Positions 1 to 6,186 of a stretch of 9,759 nucleotides of DNA are shown piece after piece. Made by a program: the position numbers and the translations under genes. The stretch lies in assembly GCA_934511335.1 (NCBI GenBank), contig CAKSWL010000064.1, forward strand, positions 1 through 9,759, written 5' to 3'. The notes under the pieces are model-generated. The model saw only the letters and a program-made list of their open reading frames with translations. It ran no database searches and was not told the origin of the DNA. Numbering within the stretch: the first letter of the stretch is position 1; each line of letters starts with the position of its first letter. This DNA is from an uncultured Cloacibacillus sp. GTDB lineage: Bacteria > Synergistota > Synergistia > Synergistales > Synergistaceae.

Positions 1-345
1 CTCGATATCGTTGCGGATGACGTTGTAGTCGTAGCCCGCCTCCCTAAAGTATGGGCGGTACGCGTTCGCGAGCTGGCGCATGCTGGAAAGCTCCGCGTCT
101 CCAAGCTTCGTGATGTCGTTCTCCGCGTGTTTGAGGGCGATGACTACCAGCGCCACCACCTGCTCGGGGGTGAAAGCGCTCTTGCCGGGCACTACCTGCT
201 CGCCGATCAGCCCTTTAGCCGAAAGGTTGCTCAGCGAATGATATGTCCAGTGAAAGGGGGGGATCAGGTTCGATATATTGGCTATGGCGGCAGCGGGCGT
301 GAGAAGGGCCGCGATGAATACCAGCGTGATTATTGTCCGCTTCAT
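1..345 (-). CDS. Exported SLH-like envelope protein, N-terminal part (C-terminus off window)
   Basis: The reading frame is open from the ATG at 345 down to base 1, giving 115 residues with no stop, so the C-terminus lies outside the window. Residues 1-22 form a classic signal peptide: MKR, a hydrophobic stretch, then an AAAIA-type cleavage region. Residues of about 34-72 resemble one S-layer homology repeat: HWTYHSLSNLSAKGLI followed by a gap and TPEQVVALVVIAL, matching the family pattern of HW..., small hydrophobic helix, GxI, then a second helix. After this comes a charged helical segment (ITKLGDAELSSMRQLANAY). Proteins with one N-terminal SLH repeat and a long following region are typical of porin-like outer-membrane proteins in Synergistota and related diderms, where SLH anchors the protein to the cell wall. 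The start is supported by AGGAGG at 353-358, seven bases upstream. The export signal is clear; the porin assignment is inference because the barrel region is not visible. Confidence 0.78.
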   Translation of the reverse strand, partial: MKRTIITLVFIAALLTPAAAIANISNLIPPFHWTYHSLSNLSAKGLIGEQVVPGKSAFTPEQVVALVVIALKHAENDITKLGDAELSSMRQLANAYRPYFREAGYDYNVIRNDIE

Positions 346-352
346 GAAATTA

Positions 353-412
353 CCTCCTGTAATTGGCTGCATTTCTGCTCCGATTATAGATTATAGCTTA
401 AAACAGCGTCAT
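353..412 (-). promoter_or_regulatory. Candidate sigma-70 promoter and RBS of the SLH-like gene
   Basis: Read on the minus strand, ATGACG (407-412) is followed after 18 bases by a perfect TATAAT (383-388), placing the start of transcription near 376. A second TATAAT (390-395) overlaps the spacer but lacks a suitably placed -35. AGGAGG at 353-358 is the ribosome binding site. The -10 is a full consensus match; the -35 matches TTGACA at four of six positions. Confidence 0.6.
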
Positions 413-439
413 GTGCCCCATGCTTTTACGTGATTGGAG

Positions 440-469
440 GATAAAATTTGGCCGCGTAGTGATAAAATT
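440..469 (+). repeat. Direct repeat GATAAAATT, two copies 21 bp apart
   Basis: GATAAAATT occurs at 440-448 and again at 461-469. The 21-base offset is two helical turns, so both copies face the same side of the DNA. They lie in the divergent intergenic region (346-514), 46-75 bases upstream of the ferredoxin-nitroreductase start. The arrangement would suit a regulator or RNA polymerase contacts, but the motif is short and AT-rich and could be chance. I found no convincing -35/-10 pair for the plus-strand operon in this gap. Confidence 0.3.
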
Positions 470-514
470 ATTTAGTCTTGACGAAAATTGTGATGTTCAG
501 GAGCGTGAGATCTG

Positions 515-1336
515 ATGAATGAACTCAGAGTTGACCGTGAGAAATGTACCCGGTGCGGAACGTGTCTGCGTATCTGCCCCGCGGGAATAATAAAATTTGG
601 CGATGACGGCTATCCCGAAATGTCGGATAAGCGCAGCGGCCGCTGTATCCAGTGCGCCCAATGTGTGCTTTTCTGTCCGGCATACGCGGATATCCTCTCA
701 TTCATGGACCCCCAAAAGGTAGTAAAGACGGCGGAGATTGCGATGCCCGGCGCGGAGGAGGCGGAAAACCTGCTCAAAACGCGCCGCAGTATCCGTAAAT
801 TTAAGGAGGAACGCCTCTCCAGAGAGGTTTTTGAACGAATCTTCGAGACGGTGCGGCAGGCGCCGACGGCGGTCAATTATCAGCCGGTGCGCTGGATCGT
901 CTCTGAGGAGCCGGTAAAGACTAAAGAGATCACCAATCTCATCCTTTGCTGGTTCCGCGAAGAGATATTCAAAGATCCGACCGCTCCTTCGGCGCTGCTT
1001 GGCGCCGCGATGATCGCGAAGGCCAAGGCGGGAGAGGACGCGCTGCTGCGCGGCGCGCCGCACGCCGTGGTGGCGGTCGTTCCGAAGGAGCACCGCTGGC
1101 CCGAAGACGGGGCGATCGCCCTTACATATCTTGAGCTTGCGGCCCACGGCCTGGGGATAGGCTGCTGCTGGGGCGGCTATCTGACGACGGCGATCCGCAA
1201 TTTCGCGCCGCTGCGTGAATACCTCGGAATCAGCGAGGAGGAGCACGTGTGCGGGGCCCAGATGATCGGCTGGCCTCAGCTGCGGCCCCTGCGCCAGTAT
1301 CCTCCGCGCCGGGAAGCGGAGATACATTGGCTGTAG
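515..1336 (+). CDS. Ferredoxin-nitroreductase fusion flavoprotein
   Basis: This 273-residue protein joins two recognisable domains. Residues 1-64 are a 2[4Fe-4S] ferredoxin domain with two complete cluster motifs: Cys11-x2-Cys14-x2-Cys17-x3-Cys21-Pro and Cys44-x2-Cys47-x2-Cys50-x3-Cys54-Pro. Residues of about 85-273 are an FMN-dependent nitroreductase-fold domain, opening with RRSIRKF (90-96) and followed by the RQAPTAVNYQPVRWIV region typical of the phosphate- and flavin-binding part. The layout implies that electrons pass from ferredoxin-type clusters to FMN and on to an unknown acceptor in the cytoplasm. Such fusions are common in Clostridia and other anaerobes, and their physiological substrates are mostly unknown. 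AGGAG at 499-503 sits 11 bases before the ATG. It is first in the plus-strand gene run, and its 3' end overlaps the start of the next gene. Family assignment is firm; substrate is unknown. Confidence 0.92.
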   Translation: MNELRVDREKCTRCGTCLRICPAGIIKFGDDGYPEMSDKRSGRCIQCAQCVLFCPAYADILSFMDPQKVVKTAEIAMPGAEEAENLLKTRRSIRKFKEERLSREVFERIFETVRQAPTAVNYQPVRWIVSEEPVKTKEITNLILCWFREEIFKDPTAPSALLGAAMIAKAKAGEDALLRGAPHAVVAVVPKEHRWPEDGAIALTYLELAAHGLGIGCCWGGYLTTAIRNFAPLREYLGISEEEHVCGAQMIGWPQLRPLRQYPPRREAEIHWL

Positions 1337-3240
1337 GCGTAACGCGCCCGCTCACGATCGGCATTCTGGCCCACGTGGACGGGGGAAAGACGACGCTCAC
1401 GGAGCAGATGCTCTTCAAGGCGGGAGCGGTGCGTTCGCTCGGGCGTGTGGACGACGGAAGCGCGCATACCGATTTCATGGATTTTGAACGGCGGCGCGGC
1501 ATCTCCGTCCGCGCCGCCTCAGCTCTGCTTGCGTGGCGGGGGCGGAAGATATATATAATCGATACTCCCGGACACAGCGATTTTTCCGCCGAGGTACAGC
1601 GCGCCGTCCGTGCGATGGATCTTGCCGTGATCGTAGTCTCCGCCGTCGAGGGCGTCCAGTCGCAGACGGAGCTTATCTGGCGTTCTCTTGACAAGATGGG
1701 AATCCCGGCGCTCTTTTTCATCAACAAGACGGACCGCCTGGGGGCCGACGCCGAGTCGGCGGCGGCGGATATCAAGGAGCTGACGGGGCGCGCGCCGCGC
1801 GCGCTGGACCTCGGAGACAGAGAGCTGATGGCCGAGACGCTCGCCGAATATGACGACGCGGCGCTTGAGAGATACCTTGACGTGGGCGCAGACTCTTTTT
1901 GCGACGAAGAGCTTGAGTCGCTGCTGCGGGATTCCTTCTACTCGCGGAAACTCACTCCCGTTCTTTGCGGGGCTGCGCTTAAGGGGGAAGGAGTGGAGGC
2001 GTTGCTCGACATTCTGGCACGGCTGGCGAAAGAGCCGGCGGACGAAGGGCCGCTCTCCGGCGTCGTATTCAAGGTAGAGCACACCCCCGCCCTGGGGCGT
2101 GTGGCGCATGTGCGCCTCTTCTCCGGCACGCTGAAAAACCGCGACAACGTGCGCAACGCCAGCGCGGGGCGCGACGAGAAGGTGACGCAGATACGCGAGG
2201 TGCTTGGCGCGAAGGAGAAAGACACGGGCATCCTCCGCGCGGGCGAAGTCGGAGCCGTCTATGGCCTGACGGGGATCGCAAGCGGCGACATCATCGGCGA
2301 CCCCTCCTATATCCCTCCCCCCGCGGAGATCGCAGCGCCGGTACTGCGCGTGCGGATTACGCCCGCCGAGCCTCAGCAGTATCCGGCGCTGCTGGCCGCC
2401 CTCGCGGAGCTCGCCGCCGAGGACCCTTTGCTGGACGTGATCTGGGAAAAAGAATCCCGCGAGCTGCTCGTGCGCGTCACGGGGCTGATCCAGATAGAGA
2501 TATTGCAGACGCTGCTCACCGAGAGGTTCGGCCTTGAGGCCGCGATCGGCGAGCCGATGGTCATATACAAAGAGCGCCCGCGGAAACGCGCGCGCGGCTA
2601 TGTCGAATACACCATGCCAAAGCCCTGCTGGGCTGTGATGGACTTCGAGATCGAACCGCTGCCTCTGGGCGCGGGCGTTGTCTTTGAGAGCATTGTGCCC
2701 AACGATAAGATATATACGCGCTATCAGGCGCAGGTGCGCCAGACCATCCCTGAGGCGCTCCGGCAGGGTCCCAAGGGCTGGGAGGTTACGGATGTCAGGA
2801 TCAGGCTCGTCGGCGGGGAGCACCACACGGTGCACACGCACCCTCTTGACTTCATGCTCGCGACGCCGATGGGGATCATGGACGGGCTTATCGCAAGCGG
2901 TACGGAGCTTTTGGAGCCGATGCAGAAATTTCGCCTCACCTTCCCGGAGGAGGCGAGCGGCCGGCTGATCGGCGAGATCATCGCGATGCGCGGCGCTTTT
3001 GACAGCCCCGTGGTCCGCAAGGGCAATTTTATGATGGAAGGGCTGCTGCCGCTGGCCTCGAGCATGGACTTCCCGCTGCGCATAGCTTCGCTCACGGGCG
3101 GGCGCGGGACGCTTTCTACGGTCAATGCCGGTTACGCCCCCTGCCCGCCGGGCGAGGGCTTCGAGACGCCCTACCGTGGGATATCGCCGCTGGACCGGGC
3201 GAAATACATCCTGTACAAACGCGGAGCCTTAGGCGCTTAG
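1327..3240 (+). CDS. TetM/EF-G-like translational GTPase (ribosomal protection protein family)
   Basis: A translational GTPase of the TetM/TetO branch of the EF-G superfamily. I place the start at TTG 1327 (637 residues, close to the 639 of TetM). GGAG at 1318-1321 precedes it by five bases, and conserved sequence begins at once. An upstream GTG (1249) would overlap the previous gene by 88 bases. G-domain motifs in the 637-residue numbering: P-loop AHVDGGKT (15-22, with Gly where the family usually has Ala), switch I RGIS (57-60), DTPGH (79-83, with the catalytic His83) and NKTD (133-136). Later landmarks match TetM: ERP before domain IV, EPLPLGAG, a PLDF motif, and a C-terminal DRAKYILYKR that matches the TetM tail. 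The domain IV loop that displaces tetracycline reads HHTVHTHPLDF (499-509), against YYSPVSTPADF in TetM, so the key proline is Val502. The protein may therefore not confer resistance and could be a housekeeping ribosome-associated GTPase. It overlaps the nitroreductase gene by 10 bases. Confidence 0.85.
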   Translation: MAVGVTRPLTIGILAHVDGGKTTLTEQMLFKAGAVRSLGRVDDGSAHTDFMDFERRRGISVRAASALLAWRGRKIYIIDTPGHSDFSAEVQRAVRAMDLAVIVVSAVEGVQSQTELIWRSLDKMGIPALFFINKTDRLGADAESAAADIKELTGRAPRALDLGDRELMAETLAEYDDAALERYLDVGADSFCDEELESLLRDSFYSRKLTPVLCGAALKGEGVEALLDILARLAKEPADEGPLSGVVFKVEHTPALGRVAHVRLFSGTLKNRDNVRNASAGRDEKVTQIREVLGAKEKDTGILRAGEVGAVYGLTGIASGDIIGDPSYIPPPAEIAAPVLRVRITPAEPQQYPALLAALAELAAEDPLLDVIWEKESRELLVRVTGLIQIEILQTLLTERFGLEAAIGEPMVIYKERPRKRARGYVEYTMPKPCWAVMDFEIEPLPLGAGVVFESIVPNDKIYTRYQAQVRQTIPEALRQGPKGWEVTDVRIRLVGGEHHTVHTHPLDFMLATPMGIMDGLIASGTELLEPMQKFRLTFPEEASGRLIGEIIAMRGAFDSPVVRKGNFMMEGLLPLASSMDFPLRIASLTGGRGTLSTVNAGYAPCPPGEGFETPYRGISPLDRAKYILYKRGALGA

Positions 3241-3255
3241 AGAGGAGAATGACCG

Positions 3256-3693
3256 ATGGAGGAAGGGTATAAGCTGGCTGCGAAGATCAGGGTGCGCTAC
3301 AGCGAGACGGATCAGATGAAGATCGTTTACAACGCCAACTACCTCGACTGGTTCGAGGTGACGCGCACCGAGCTTTGCCGCGGCTGGGGGAAGACTTACA
3401 CAGAGTGGGAAAGAGAGGGGCTGATGCTTCCCGTCGTCGAGGCCTATTGCCGCTACAAGCATCCGGCCCGTTATGACGACGAAATAGAGCTCTGGGGATG
3501 CGTCGTAGAGCTCAAGGTCCACAGCGTAAAATTCGCGTATCGCGTCGTGCGCGCCGCGGACGGCAAGCTGCTTGCGGAGGGGTGGACGAAACACGGCTGT
3601 ACGGACCCCGACGGCAAGCTGTACAAGCGGGAGCATCAGTTCTACAGGTGGCTCCTCTCGGCGCTCGAAGACGCAAAAGGAAGCGGTGCGTAA
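3256..3693 (+). CDS. YbgC-type acyl-CoA thioesterase (4HBT hotdog fold)
   Basis: A 145-residue single hotdog-fold protein of the 4-hydroxybenzoyl-CoA thioesterase/YbgC family, normally a cytoplasmic oligomer that hydrolyses acyl-CoA thioesters. The active-site signature is visible at residues 12-29: RVRYSETD, with the presumed catalytic Asp19, then QMKIVYNANY. Two positions differ from the usual GVVYHxNY form: Lys22 replaces the small Gly, and Asn26 replaces the commonly conserved His. The rest (ANYLDWFEVTRTEL and a C-terminal GKLYK segment) fits the family, and the length is typical. AGGAG at 3243-3247 is eight bases before the ATG, and the gene begins 15 bases after the GTPase stop. The stop codon lies within the start of the following pilin-like gene. 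The substrate cannot be read from sequence; the altered signature could mean different specificity. Confidence 0.87.
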   Translation: MEEGYKLAAKIRVRYSETDQMKIVYNANYLDWFEVTRTELCRGWGKTYTEWEREGLMLPVVEAYCRYKHPARYDDEIELWGCVVELKVHSVKFAYRVVRAADGKLLAEGWTKHGCTDPDGKLYKREHQFYRWLLSALEDAKGSGA

Positions 3694-4150
3694 AAAAAGA
3701 GGCTTTACGCTCGTGGAGCTGCTTTCGGTGCTGCTGATCATCGGGAGCGCCGCCGGCATCACCGTGCTGGCCGTTCAGGATTCTCCGGCGAGGGAACGGC
3801 GCATAGTTTTAAATGAGGCGAAAGATTTTTGCTCCTGGATAAAGCACCGGATGGCCTCTGCGGCGAGGGAAAGCGTTGAATTCCGCGTCGCGCTCACGCA
3901 AAACATGGACCGCAGCTATGATGTGATCGTGATTTGGCTGGGCGGTATGAAGAGTTTACTGCGCGAGGTATATTCCTTTGAAGACGCGACGCTGGCTTAC
4001 GAGGGCGCCAGTGAATTAATTTTTTCCGGGCGCTGGTTTACGCTGACCCCAGCGGCCACTTTTATAGTAAAATCAAGGAAGAGGCCGGAGATCAGGTTTT
4101 TTATAACGATAGCCGGCACCGGCTATGTCGATATTAAAGATAAATTATAG
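3686..4150 (+). CDS. Type IV prepilin-like protein (pseudopilin, GspH/FimT-like)
   Basis: The GTG at 3686 gives a 154-residue protein with a textbook prepilin N-terminus: leader MRKKRG, cleavage after Gly6, mature Phe at +1, and Glu at +5 (FTLVELL). About 20 hydrophobic residues follow (LLSVLLIIGSAAGITVLAVQ) as the membrane and assembly helix. The remainder is a small globular domain ending in a GTGYVDI segment, reminiscent of minor pseudopilins of the GspH/FimT type. A longer frame begins at 3572, but its extra residues precede the prepilin leader and lie inside the thioesterase gene, so the GTG start is chosen. An AGGA at 3678-3681 is a modest ribosome binding site. The gene overlaps the thioesterase stop by eight bases, which suggests translational coupling. 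It would need a prepilin peptidase and an assembly ATPase encoded elsewhere; none is visible here. The prepilin class is secure, the exact role is not. Confidence 0.85.
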   Translation: MRKKRGFTLVELLSVLLIIGSAAGITVLAVQDSPARERRIVLNEAKDFCSWIKHRMASAARESVEFRVALTQNMDRSYDVIVIWLGGMKSLLREVYSFEDATLAYEGASELIFSGRWFTLTPAATFIVKSRKRPEIRFFITIAGTGYVDIKDKL

Positions 4151-4163
4151 GAGCGGGTCTGTC

Positions 4164-4775
4164 GTGGATAAAAAATCTTGGCATAACGAAATAGATTTTC
4201 ATTGCAGCTTTGGCATCTGGCCCTTTAAAAAGAGCCTTGATATAACGCCCGCCGGTTTTTTGTACTGCGGAGAACTATTTCCCCTCAAGACGATAACGCG
4301 GCTCCGCTGGGGCGTGGATCAGAGACGGGGCGGCCCCTTCCCGAAGGTGAGGTATCTCGCGACCTTCGGGAGCGAGACTCGTGAATTTACGATCAAGACG
4401 AGGCAGAAAGATTTTTACGAGCACCTCACCCAGCGTTTCTGGCGCGCTGTGGGAAAAAGGCTGATGGCGGAGCTGCTTGACGGCCTGCGGAAGGGAAAGA
4501 CCTTTCAGTTCGGAGACTTTTCCGTCGCCGACGAGGGGATCACCGTGACGCAGAAAGGGCTGTTCAAGGGCTCGCAGTCGAAGTTTTATGACTGGAAGCA
4601 GCTCAAGTGGGGGATTGTGAACGGGAACCTCGTATTCACGCCGTCGGAGGCCACCGACATGCTGCTTACGAGCGCCTCTTTCCTCTGGGTGGACAACACG
4701 CATATCCTGAGCGTCGCCTTGGCCCTGCTCCAGGAACGTCCCGATAAAAAGCTTCTCAGCGCGATCGCCGGTTGA
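4164..4775 (+). CDS. Uncharacterised soluble protein with two similar PH-like halves
   Basis: I do not recognise a named family. The chosen GTG start (4164) gives 203 residues and has AGGAG at 4149-4153, ten bases upstream; a longer frame from 4125 would run into the pilin gene. There is no signal peptide or membrane helix. The protein shows an internal duplication. The first half (about 22-97) has a D-x-TPAGF strand, LF, then LRWG at 47-50. The second half (about 115-190) has VADEGI, GLF, then LKWG at 147-150, exactly 100 residues later. Each half ends in a hydrophobic or amphipathic helix, and both look strand-rich. This is reminiscent of tandem PH-like (bacterial pleckstrin-homology) domains, an inference from the pattern only. 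It lies 13 bases after the pilin gene and three bases before the cysteine peptidase gene. Confidence 0.7.
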   Translation: MDKKSWHNEIDFHCSFGIWPFKKSLDITPAGFLYCGELFPLKTITRLRWGVDQRRGGPFPKVRYLATFGSETREFTIKTRQKDFYEHLTQRFWRAVGKRLMAELLDGLRKGKTFQFGDFSVADEGITVTQKGLFKGSQSKFYDWKQLKWGIVNGNLVFTPSEATDMLLTSASFLWVDNTHILSVALALLQERPDKKLLSAIAG

Positions 4776-4778
4776 ATC

Positions 4779-5510
4779 GTGACGGAGAGAGTGAGAAATA
4801 TCCCTATTCCGGAAGGGATCACGATCGAGCCGGACAGCGCCGCCGGATGCGGCCGCCTTTCGTGCGTCAAAGATTCGCCGTATTTTAAAGCGCCGGATTT
4901 TTATTCCCTGCAAAGCAACGACAAAGGGCTTTCGATCATCAGCCGCTATCCGACCTACCAGCAGACGAAGAGCTACAGCTGCGGCCCCTGCGCCGCGCTT
5001 TCCGTGCTCTGGCATTTCGGCGTCACCTCCTACGACGAGACGGCGCTGGTAAAACTTTGCGGAACGCTCACCGAGCCCAACGAAAGAAGAGAGGGCGGCA
5101 CTCCCATGAGCGGGCTCTGCGGATTTTTCAAAAGCATCGGCTGGCACGTCGAATCCAGCTTCTACGCGCCGGAAAAGAATCAGACCATCTTCAAAACGCC
5201 CAGGGAATTTAAAGATTACGTGATCGAAAAACTGCGGCGGGGCATCCCCGTCATGGTCGAAAATATCTGCCTCGGCGCCCACTGGCGCGTCATCATCGGA
5301 TACGACACGATGGGGACGGAGCCCACGGCCGACGACGTGCTCATCTTTATGGACAGCTCTGATGTGCGCGACCATTGTCAGGACGGCTATAGCGTGGGAA
5401 ACATGGAAGAATTTTTCGACACCTGGCGCGACGCGGGCGCGCTGCCGCAGGACCAGCGCATTCAGCAGTATGTGGCGGCCTGGCCGCCCGCGGACGAAAA
5501 TAGAAGATAG
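4779..5510 (+). CDS. C39/papain-like cysteine peptidase, cytoplasmic
   Basis: A 243-residue protein with a papain-like/C39-like catalytic core. The sequence QQTKSYSCGPCAALSVLWHFG (from residue 61) carries the presumed nucleophile Cys68, with Gln62 six residues earlier at the oxyanion-hole position. AHWRVIIGYD supplies His168, and the strand LIFMDSSD supplies Asp192 as third catalytic residue. The GIPVMV strand before the His is also typical of C39-like proteins. There is no signal peptide, and no fused ABC transporter as in bacteriocin-exporting C39 proteins, so it probably acts in the cytoplasm or is exported by an unusual route. The GTG at 4779 comes three bases after the preceding stop without a clear Shine-Dalgarno sequence, which suggests coupled translation; GTG 4791 is an alternative. 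It is last in the plus-strand run and is followed by the terminator at 5609-5656. Fold and catalytic residues are well supported; the substrate is unknown. Confidence 0.8.
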   Translation: MTERVRNIPIPEGITIEPDSAAGCGRLSCVKDSPYFKAPDFYSLQSNDKGLSIISRYPTYQQTKSYSCGPCAALSVLWHFGVTSYDETALVKLCGTLTEPNERREGGTPMSGLCGFFKSIGWHVESSFYAPEKNQTIFKTPREFKDYVIEKLRRGIPVMVENICLGAHWRVIIGYDTMGTEPTADDVLIFMDSSDVRDHCQDGYSVGNMEEFFDTWRDAGALPQDQRIQQYVAAWPPADENRR

Positions 5511-5566
5511 GAACGCGGCCGCCGGCCTCTTTACATAGGACGGGATTTCGTCCCTGACCGGTGCCG

Positions 5567-5602
5567 CGTCCGGACGAATGATTTTTTTCGCGCGGCCGCG
5601 CG
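5567..5602. other. Short perfect palindromes between the operons
   Basis: The gap after the peptidase gene holds two perfect palindromes, CGTCCGGACG at 5567-5576 and CGCGCGGCCGCGCG at 5589-5602, separated by a run of seven Ts (5582-5588). They may add to transcription termination of the plus-strand operon or simply reflect GC-rich composition. No gene is visible between 5511 and 5673. Confidence 0.3.
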
Positions 5603-5608
5603 TCTATA

Positions 5609-5658
5609 AAAGGCAGGGAGGGCTCCCGCATAAATGAAGGAGCTCTCCCTACCTTTTT
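5609..5658. terminator. Bidirectional rho-independent terminator between converging operons
   Basis: Bases 5609-5626 pair with 5639-5656 to form an 18-base-pair stem around a 12-base loop (5627-5638). In plus-strand RNA the only irregularity is a G-U pair at 5621/5644; in minus-strand RNA the same position is an A-C mismatch. The plus-strand side ends in five Ts (5654-5658), and the minus-strand side ends in TTTT. It lies 15 bases downstream of the grdA stop and about 100 bases downstream of the peptidase stop, so it can serve both converging transcription units. Confidence 0.88.
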
Positions 5659-5673
5659 GTTATCTTGGCTTAA

Positions 5674-6150
5674 TTACAGCTGTACCTTGCTGTACTCGTC
5701 GCGCATAGCCTTGACGGCCGCCGCGAGCGCTTCGGGATCGAGAACCATTTCCATCATGGAAATCTGCTCTTCCCACTGCGCCGGGTCGCACTCTGAACGA
5801 ATGGCCTCATCGAATATGTGATATACGGGAAGTCCCAACGGGACTCCAGCAAGCGGACCTGCGAAGGTCGGGTCGCCGTTTGTGACGGTTTCGGCGTAGA
5901 TTTCTGCGCCTTCCGCGTCTGAAGAACCTAATACTACTACACAGTTCTCGGCTCCGAATTTCTCAGCTGCGTCTTTGATGCGCTGCTGATTCTGCAAGTC
6001 CATTGCTCCTGCCGCGGTTCAGACAAAGCATTCCGTTGCGGAAAATACGATTTCTGCTCCGGAATCCTTAAGGCACGCTTCCATCGCGGGCCCAGGTACG
6101 CCGTCTCTTTCACCAAGCAGGAGAAGTTTCTTACCACTTAATTTACCCAT
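5674..6150 (-). CDS. grdA: Glycine reductase selenoprotein A, with in-frame TGA (Sec44)
   Basis: GrdA is the small carrier selenoprotein of glycine reductase. Its selenocysteine accepts the carboxymethyl group from protein B, and the Se-carboxymethylselenocysteine is then processed with protein C to yield acetyl phosphate; thioredoxin re-reduces the resulting bond. Read from ATG 6150 through a TGA at 6019-6021, the product is 158 residues, the usual family length. The TGA is codon 44 in the context ECFV-U-TAAGAMD, matching the redox motif of known GrdA proteins. Sequence on both sides is strongly GrdA-like: [20 protein letters not shown] before, and [18 protein letters not shown] and ISMMEMVLD after, so the TGA is recoded rather than a disruption. 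AGGAGG at 6161-6166 precedes the start by ten bases. It is last in the visible cluster, 62 bases after trxA and followed by a strong terminator. Conventional calling would begin it wrongly at 6003 and lose the active site. Confidence 0.96.
5994..6021 (-). promoter_or_regulatory. Possible bacterial SECIS hairpin after the grdA UGA
   Basis: Twelve bases after the UGA, GCAA (6003-6006) can pair with TTGC (5994-5997) around the five-base loop TGGAC. Bacterial SECIS elements lie just downstream of the UGA, with the apical stem roughly 11 bases away, so the position fits. The stem is only four base pairs and no covariation can be checked, so this is a candidate only. Confidence 0.3.
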
Positions 6151-6186
6151 GGACAAGATACCTCCTATTTGTGATTTATGCTAAAG

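Noticed and set aside
127..396. Plus-strand open frame of 89 residues
   Set aside because: It is antisense to the SLH-like gene, which has a signal peptide, family pattern and AGGAGG; the plus-strand product shows no recognisable domain and no good ribosome binding site.
478..506. TTGACG as the -35 of a promoter for the nitroreductase operon
   Set aside because: No -10 resembling TATAAT occurs 16-18 bases downstream; that region is the ribosome binding site.
1249..1326. GTG-initiated N-terminal extension of the TetM-like protein
   Set aside because: It would overlap the nitroreductase gene by 88 bases, the extra 26 residues are Ala/Pro/Ser-rich and non-homologous, and the TTG at 1327 gives the family length with a nearby GGAG.
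1519..2841. Long minus-strand open frame (440 residues)
   Set aside because: It lies fully antisense to the TetM/EF-G-like gene; the translation is Arg/His/Leu-rich without domain motifs, a usual shadow in GC-rich DNA.
3572..3685. Extended N-terminus for the prepilin gene
   Set aside because: The upstream residues lie inside the thioesterase gene in another frame and would bury the short prepilin leader; GTG 3686 gives a correct leader peptide.
4275..5375. Minus-strand open frame of 366 residues
   Set aside because: Antisense to two well-supported plus-strand genes, spans their junction, and carries no recognisable motif.
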